A model generated the notes under the pieces. It was not told the origin of the DNA and did not search any database. It saw only the letters and a program-made list of their open reading frames with translations. Of a DNA stretch of 64,000 nt, positions 59,077 through 64,000 are shown in pieces. The position numbers were made by a program, and so were the translations under genes. Origin of the DNA: Rhynchopus sp. YZ270_cl-10 (taxonomy: Eukaryota > Euglenozoa > Diplonemea > Diplonemida > Diplonemidae); contig OZ037914.1 of the NCBI GenBank assembly GCA_964035575.1, forward strand, positions 134,176 to 198,175. Reading direction: 5' to 3'. Each line of letters opens with the position of its first letter. Positions within the stretch are counted from its first letter, which is position 1.

Positions 59077-60177
59077 TTATGCCGCAAGTGCGAAACCAAC
59101 ACGCGCGTTGGTCACGTCGAACTGGAGGTAGTACTTGCGCATGAAGATGTCTCCGAAGATCCAGACAGGTCCCATCGGGGCCGGGACGTCAATGCCCATG
59201 ATGCCGGACAGGCACTGGGTCTGCACCTGCATGATGTAGTCAGCCTGCTTCAGGGTGTAGGTCTGGCCGAGCATGGTCAGGGTCAGGTCGGGCAGGGTGT
59301 TGGGCTCAGGGCACACCTGGTAGATGCACTCTCCTGCAACGTTCGACTTGCAGCCGAGCTTGGCGTTGATCTCCTTCGCCACAGACTTGGGGAAGGCAAG
59401 GAGGGAGGTACCGGAGTCCATCACGGCCTTGATCGAGGTTCCGACAGAGGCTCCGTCGAAGGCGACGTTGTCTCCCACAACCTCCCAGTATCCCTTCTGG
59501 GACACAGGCACCCACGAGAAGTCACCAGTGTACTTGGTGTGGTCGATGTCTCCGAGGGTCAGCTCTCCGTTGGTTCCGTTCGAGGTCAGGTAGAAGGCGA
59601 ACACGAAGTTCGAGATGGCACCCTGCTTTGCGAGCTCGAAGAACGGGGGGAGGATTCCGTTCACAGCGATCTCAGGCCATCCCATTCCGAGGATTCCGTC
59701 GAAGTGGGCAGCGTCCCATGTGATACCAGGCTCCTTGGTCGACTCTCCGAAGTTCACAGTTGCGCCAAGTCCACCCACAGAGAAGACGTCACGGTCAGTG
59801 ATTCCCTCAAGTCTTCCGCTTCCGTACTGGATCGACCACTTGGTTCCGTTGGCCACGTAGGTGGTGGACTTCTCGGGGTGGTAACGGTCCTTTCCGAAGA
59901 TCTTCGGGAGGGTTCCGGGCACCCACAGGTTCGAGCTTCCGGTGTCGAAGATCACCTTGAAGTTCTGTGCGGGGGTTCCGATGGTGATGGCACCGTAGTA
60001 CTGGGCGTTCTCGAAGTTGGTGATCGGGATGGTGGCCGAGGAGGCACCGTACTTCTTGTGCAGCATGTGGTGGTCGGTGAGCATCGACGCACGGGTCGTC
60101 TCAGGCTTCGACAGCGGCACCTTCATGGCAGATGCTGAGGCGAACCCCATCATCGCGAGCGAGAGCATTTGCTTCAT
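59077..60177 (-). CDS. Pepsin-family aspartic protease, copy 2
   Basis: 366 aa, with the same layout and catalytic aspartates (D78, D254) as copy 1 and only a handful of substitutions. The coding identity extends about 45 bp upstream through the CCACCACAG and the ACTATATCAACC leader, then stops. The 5' and 3' flanks are otherwise unrelated to copy 1. As for cysteine protease B, homology is almost limited to the gene itself, which fits gene conversion or loss of flank similarity over time. Confidence 0.95.
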   Translation of the reverse strand: MKQMLSLAMMGFASASAMKVPLSKPETTRASMLTDHHMLHKKYGASSATIPITNFENAQYYGAITIGTPAQNFKVIFDTGSSNLWVPGTLPKIFGKDRYHPEKSTTYVANGTKWSIQYGSGRLEGITDRDVFSVGGLGATVNFGESTKEPGITWDAAHFDGILGMGWPEIAVNGILPPFFELAKQGAISNFVFAFYLTSNGTNGELTLGDIDHTKYTGDFSWVPVSQKGYWEVVGDNVAFDGASVGTSIKAVMDSGTSLLAFPKSVAKEINAKLGCKSNVAGECIYQVCPEPNTLPDLTLTMLGQTYTLKQADYIMQVQTQCLSGIMGIDVPAPMGPVWIFGDIFMRKYYLQFDVTNARVGFALAA

Positions 60178-60984
60178 TTTTGGTTGATATAGTCTGTAGT
60201 GGTGGTGGTGGACAAAGACAAACAGAAGACGAAACAGTTTTGAAAAACGTCCGCAAAAAAGGGGGTTTACTCGGTGATGTACTTTTTTGCACTGTCGAGG
60301 CGAAAGAAACACAACAATTCGTTTCCTTTTCTCACGTTTTTCCCCCAAATAAATACGCAACGGTTGGATGAAACAGTTCGCGTCTTTTTCCCCCTCTTTT
60401 TCTCCCCCCCTTTTTTTTGTTGATTTTGGCGCACAATCGCACCAACCTCTCTCTACCACAGCTGCTCCTGAACAAAGAATACAGGGTAGCTGGTTGGAAG
60501 GGGACCTGGGGCCGCACCCCATACAAAGAGAAGCTGACAGTGCAAACGCCTCGCCGTTCATCGGCGGACGCAGGCACTGGTACAAAGAGAAGAAGAAGAA
60601 AAAAAGCGGTTGTTGAGATGAACCTAAGCACCTTAAAAGAACTGCCCACTCCTTCAAACGAGTGTGGGTCAGGACAAAGGACACACAGTGCAGCTGGACA
60701 AGCACACAGGCACCAGCATTTTGACAGAAATAACCACTACATAAATCACACACACAACTCCTATGATGAGACTGCTTAAAGACAACAACAACAAATTCAG
60801 GTTGCAAAAAAAAAAAACAGCGACGTCCTTCACTCCATCCCTCACATCAGCTCCACCCATATCAACCTTTTGAACTGGAAGATTCTCCACGTTTTGGTGT
60901 TTTCATTGTCATATTTGAAACCAGGATTGTGCATTTAAGGAACCCTGCTTGAATGTTTTCCCCAAAAAAAAATCGCTTCTACTT
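60178..60984. other. Spacer, no gene seen
   Basis: Low-complexity sequence 5' of pepsin-like gene 2. A weak partial match to the hairpin family (GAGATGAACCTAAGCACCTT) is at 60614-60633. Confidence 0.5.
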
Positions 60985-62832
60985 CTACTGTTGTTCATCA
61001 AAGTAAATCACCATGGCGCCTATGTTGTCCATGGAACCTGAGTTGAATGCATCGCAGCAGGTCCGTTTTGCGCCGTAGTCGCGGTGTCTGACTGTGTCCT
61101 TCAGGGCAGAGACGACGGAGTCTGGTGAGCAGACGTCCCAGACACCGTCGGTCGCGAGGATGAGCATCTCGTCCATGCTTCTGAGGGGGTAGTGCACGAT
61201 GTCTGGCTTGTGGCTGACCAGGGGCTGCGACCTGTCGCCGAAGGAACGGCTCACTGCGATCTTGCCGTTGACACGCCACTTTCCGTCAGAGGTTTGTATG
61301 AGGCTGCCGCCTGCTGCCTCAATGCGCGACCGTTCTGCATCCCCCGTAGGCGCGTGGTCGGTGGTGAATAGCACTGCCGACCCTGCCCGGCAGCCCACAG
61401 CACTGCAGTCGCCGCACCACGCAATCCAGACGTGGCTTTCGAGGATGAGCGCAACAGTGCAGCACGCCCCGCTCTCGTCGACGTCGGCATTCCCCTCCCA
61501 CGCAGCCTGCGTCGCGTCAAAGGCACGCCGTATCGCCCCAGCCACGTCCACCCCCTCCATCGTCAGCAGCTCTGTCTCAAGGAGAGAAGGAAGGTTTGCT
61601 TTCACAAAGCGGGCGCACTCCGGTCCACCATGCCCATCCAGCATCCCAAAGACGCGAGCCCCACTGCGGCCTACGTCATGGAACGTCACCTGGAACCAGT
61701 CGTCTTCCATGGTGTCACGTCGTCCTGCTGTGCCTTCAGCAGCACCGCCGATGGTCTTAGGGAGAACACCCGCCCTGCCGTCGGGGGGTGTCTGCGCAAG
61801 GTTGCGCAGCACGTCAGGCCAGGTGCGTGTCTGAACCTTCTTCGCCACCTTCTCAATGGCAACTTCCTCTGTGGAAACGTCGATGTGCTGCAGTCGCGAG
61901 CCCGTATCGTTGCCGAGAAGCGTTGTGAGGGTCGCAATAACGTACGCAATGTCGGGCCGATCTGCTGGGTCTGCCGCCCAGCAGCGTTCTGCGAGCGCCG
62001 TGAAGGCTTCGTTGTTTGTGGTGTTTGGGCGCAGGTTTTCCTCGACAATGGCGTGGTGCAGCGCAGAAGGGGAATACCGCGTCTCTACGACGGTGTGCAG
62101 CTGCTCCTCCGTCATCTCCACATCCGAGAAGGGCACCTGCCGTGTCGCGCACTCCATCATGGAGATCCCCACTGCGTACACATCAGTATGCTTCCCTGCA
62201 CACACGATGCCACGCTGCAGCTGGCTCCCTGGCGCCTTCAGCAACTCCGGTGCCATATACTCTGGTGTCCCTTCAAAGCGAGTCTTACGACGCGAAGAAG
62301 GACCCGAATATGTGATCGCAGTGGGCGACGCGATGTCAGCTTCTGTCTTGGCAAGCTCAAGGTCGCTCATGACCGAGGTGAAGTTCTCTGTGACCAGCAT
62401 GTTGCCCGGCTTGACGTCGCGGATGATAATGCTATGTGCGTGGCAGTGCTGCACTGCATATGCAATGTCCAGGCAGAAGAGCAGCCGCAGATGCCAATCG
62501 AGTCTGCTGTAACGTGGGTGGTGCAGGATGGTGTCCATTGAGCCATGCGCGTAAAGGGGGAGGATGACTGCGAAGATAGGCGGTTTAGTGATGTGCGCGA
62601 GAGGACGCACAAAATGCTCAGAAGTGGCAGAAAGTTGGCACAAAATGCTCAACTCCGCTTCAAACCGCGTAATCGCCTCTTCATCACACATGCGAAACCT
62701 CTTCGCCACATACTGCACACCATCCTTGACACGCAGGGTCAGCTCCGTCCGCTTCGTGTCATGCACCATGCGGAGACACTCCCCCTTCAACTCATCAGCC
62801 ACCCATTCGCTCACACCATTAACTTCAGTCAT
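60985..62832 (-). CDS. Protein kinase-PP2C phosphatase fusion
   Basis: 615 aa starting MTEVNGVSEWVADELKGECL. Residues about 30-320 are a protein kinase: the lysine is in YVAKRF, the catalytic loop reads IIIRDVKPGNML (histidine of HRD replaced by isoleucine), DFG is replaced by DLE (SDLELAK), and GTPEYMAPELL is intact. Residues about 370-612 are a PP2C domain with RRDTMEDDW, FGMLDGHGG, GDCSAV, AVSRSFGD, LILATDGVWD and a final MDNIGAM, so the metal-binding aspartates are present. The phosphatase looks active while the kinase is atypical. The same order (kinase then PP2C) is known in plant proteins such as Arabidopsis PP2C31. A longer reading would need a TTG start, so I use the ATG at 62832. 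Confidence 0.85.
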   Translation of the reverse strand: MTEVNGVSEWVADELKGECLRMVHDTKRTELTLRVKDGVQYVAKRFRMCDEEAITRFEAELSILCQLSATSEHFVRPLAHITKPPIFAVILPLYAHGSMDTILHHPRYSRLDWHLRLLFCLDIAYAVQHCHAHSIIIRDVKPGNMLVTENFTSVMSDLELAKTEADIASPTAITYSGPSSRRKTRFEGTPEYMAPELLKAPGSQLQRGIVCAGKHTDVYAVGISMMECATRQVPFSDVEMTEEQLHTVVETRYSPSALHHAIVEENLRPNTTNNEAFTALAERCWAADPADRPDIAYVIATLTTLLGNDTGSRLQHIDVSTEEVAIEKVAKKVQTRTWPDVLRNLAQTPPDGRAGVLPKTIGGAAEGTAGRRDTMEDDWFQVTFHDVGRSGARVFGMLDGHGGPECARFVKANLPSLLETELLTMEGVDVAGAIRRAFDATQAAWEGNADVDESGACCTVALILESHVWIAWCGDCSAVGCRAGSAVLFTTDHAPTGDAERSRIEAAGGSLIQTSDGKWRVNGKIAVSRSFGDRSQPLVSHKPDIVHYPLRSMDEMLILATDGVWDVCSPDSVVSALKDTVRHRDYGAKRTCCDAFNSGSMDNIGAMVIYFDEQQ

Positions 62833-63020
62833 ATTTTGTATCCCTGGATATGTTTTGGGTGGCAACAACCAAATTCCTCACTTAAAACACATCCCATCTT
62901 TTTTTTGTGAGAAAGAACACACCAAGAGTGTTCGACACCACGACACACAACCCTCTCTATGGGCTTTTTTGGCCCGATATTGGAACTAAAAAAGTTGAGT
63001 TGAAATACAAAACTAAAAAA

Positions 63021-63926
63021 TTAGAGGTTCCCGGTGACCAGAACGCCGTCGTTGCTTTGGGAGAATCCTTCGTAGATCTCGTAGACGTGGCCGCTGTCTT
63101 GTGGAGGCTGGATGCTTGGGAGGAGCATTCGGAAAGGGGAGAAGCTTGCGCCGAAGAGCGTGCGGAGGTTCTTAAGGCGGTTGTGGTGGTTGTAGATGTT
63201 CTGTGTGTGCCCGGTGCTGTTGCTGAGGTATTCAATGGAGGTTTGGTTCGTGGTGACCAGGTGCAGCGTCCACACCACAAAGAAAAACATAACCACCGTC
63301 AACGCCGTGCACACCGAGAAGCACACCACCACCTCGTCCATAGCGGACCGCAGCTTCGGCCCAGAACGGCCCTTATTCACCAACACCCCAAAATAGTTCA
63401 GACTGATCGTCACGGTCGCGGTCACCACACTGAGCCACAGATACACCAAAAACAACACAAAATATTTGTGATTATAATGCCCAACGCATTGGTTGATCCA
63501 TGGACAGTGGTGGTCCATCTTAAGCACGCAGTAGCCACATAGTGGACAGTGATGTGCACGGAATGGCCGGGGGGCGACACATTTTCTACACCAAAGACCT
63601 TTAACGCTGGGATCATCACGATGTTCATATGCAAGCTGAACGTCTTCCTCTCGCATCATATCTACTGAAGCTTTGCCTGGCTTTGTTGACACCACCATGC
63701 AGTAGTTGAAAATAAGGTTGCCTGCAAGCCATGTGAACAGGGTTAACACTGGGTACCACGCAATACTCTCATCGTTAACGAGCAACGGCAGAACGGAGTT
63801 GAAATAGGTGTAAATCGTGCCGGTGATGATACAGATGGCTATGGCAACACAGAGCAGGCCTAGACCATATGCGAGCCGTTGGGTTGCAGTCGCAGTACGA
63901 CAGAAGATGTTGCGAAGTACGATCAT
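63021..63926 (-). CDS. DHHC-type palmitoyltransferase
   Basis: 301 aa from MIVLRNIFCRTATATQRLAY. Two N-terminal membrane spans (LGLLCVAIAICIITGTIYT and a second near WYPVLTLFTWLAG) precede the cysteine-rich domain (WCRKCVAPRPFRAHHCPLCG). The DHHC active site is at about 138-141 (MDHHCPWINQCVGHYNHKYF). Two further spans follow (FVLFLVYLWLSVV and CFSVCTALTVVMFFFVVW), and the TTNQTSIEYL motif (TTxE-like) stands after the fourth span. It attaches palmitate to cysteines of membrane proteins in the Golgi or plasma membrane. A GTG six codons earlier is in frame, but ATG is the likelier start. The gene lies 5' of the kinase-PP2C gene with a spacer of about 190 bp. Confidence 0.9.
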   Translation of the reverse strand: MIVLRNIFCRTATATQRLAYGLGLLCVAIAICIITGTIYTYFNSVLPLLVNDESIAWYPVLTLFTWLAGNLIFNYCMVVSTKPGKASVDMMREEDVQLAYEHRDDPSVKGLWCRKCVAPRPFRAHHCPLCGYCVLKMDHHCPWINQCVGHYNHKYFVLFLVYLWLSVVTATVTISLNYFGVLVNKGRSGPKLRSAMDEVVVCFSVCTALTVVMFFFVVWTLHLVTTNQTSIEYLSNSTGHTQNIYNHHNRLKNLRTLFGASFSPFRMLLPSIQPPQDSGHVYEIYEGFSQSNDGVLVTGNL

Positions 63927-63965
63927 CGCATCGTTGTGAGTCACCTTACCTTGATAGAAAAAAAG

Positions 63966-64000
63966 GCTTTTAATCCTCTTGGCCTAGTGGTTCTTAGGCA
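63966..64000. repeat. Hairpin upstream of the DHHC gene, cut by the window edge
   Basis: GGCCTAGTGGTTCTTAGGC can fold on itself. It resembles the CTAAG hairpin family in position and content, but the match is partial and the right edge is missing. Confidence 0.35.

Noticed and set aside
62833-62868. Longer N-terminus for the kinase-PP2C gene
   Set aside because: It would need a TTG start; the ATG at 62832 precedes the conserved region.
63927-63944. Six extra codons on the DHHC gene
   Set aside because: They would need a GTG start; an ATG follows at once.

Overview
This window reads as nuclear DNA of a unicellular eukaryote (protist). The genes are eukaryotic: a kinase-PP2C fusion, a PP4 regulatory subunit, TIPIN, a DHHC palmitoyltransferase, EF-hand proteins, RanBP2 zinc fingers and secreted papain- and pepsin-type proteases. 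At least five genes carry spliceosomal introns of 44-316 nt. Nine of the eleven introns I could place start GTATGY and eight end CACAG. TAA, TAG and TGA all end genes, so the code looks standard. I cannot name the species.

Every well-supported gene, 25 complete and one partial, is on the minus strand. The only plus-strand candidates are a ubiquitin-protease fragment (about 23.8-24.6 kb) and a weak 68-codon ORF. Such one-way order resembles the directional arrays of euglenozoans and dinoflagellates. A CACAG acceptor-like site lies 20-50 nt upstream of many start codons, which fits trans-splicing or 5'UTR introns; neither can be proved from DNA.

Layout. 0-7 kb: a partial lysine-rich gene, a HAD-type phosphatase-like gene, secreted Cys-rich protein copy 1, and a surface protein with about 27 twelve-residue glycosylation repeats. 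7-14 kb: PP4R3/SMEK and a GAF-GAF-cyclase-like protein. 14-22 kb: cysteine proteases A and B and Cys-rich protein copy 2 within a mosaic of long non-coding repeats. 23-37 kb: a small three-exon gene, the USP fragment, an LRR/coiled-coil gene, a 1.6-kb piggyBac-like element, an unrecognised 567-aa protein, a Tc1/mariner-like MITE and two EF-hand genes. 37-46 kb: a pepsin-like protease and two tandem metzincin-like metalloproteases with long Thr/Pro/Val stalks. 46-48 kb: AT-rich spacer with two small inverted-repeat elements. 48-54 kb: a four-finger RanBP2 protein, an unrecognised three-exon gene, TIPIN and a bZIP-like protein. 54-61 kb: cysteine protease C, Cys-rich copy 3 and a second pepsin-like gene. 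61-64 kb: kinase-PP2C fusion and DHHC transferase.

The main theme is an expanding set of secreted hydrolases and Cys-rich proteins (3 papain-like, 2 pepsin-like, 2 metzincin-like, 3 Cys-rich). Copies are near-identical, and unrelated families share the same upstream DNA modules and the same start-proximal motif. This suggests a shared expression system spread by segmental duplication and gene conversion. Functions given rest on motifs and family knowledge; no database search was possible.
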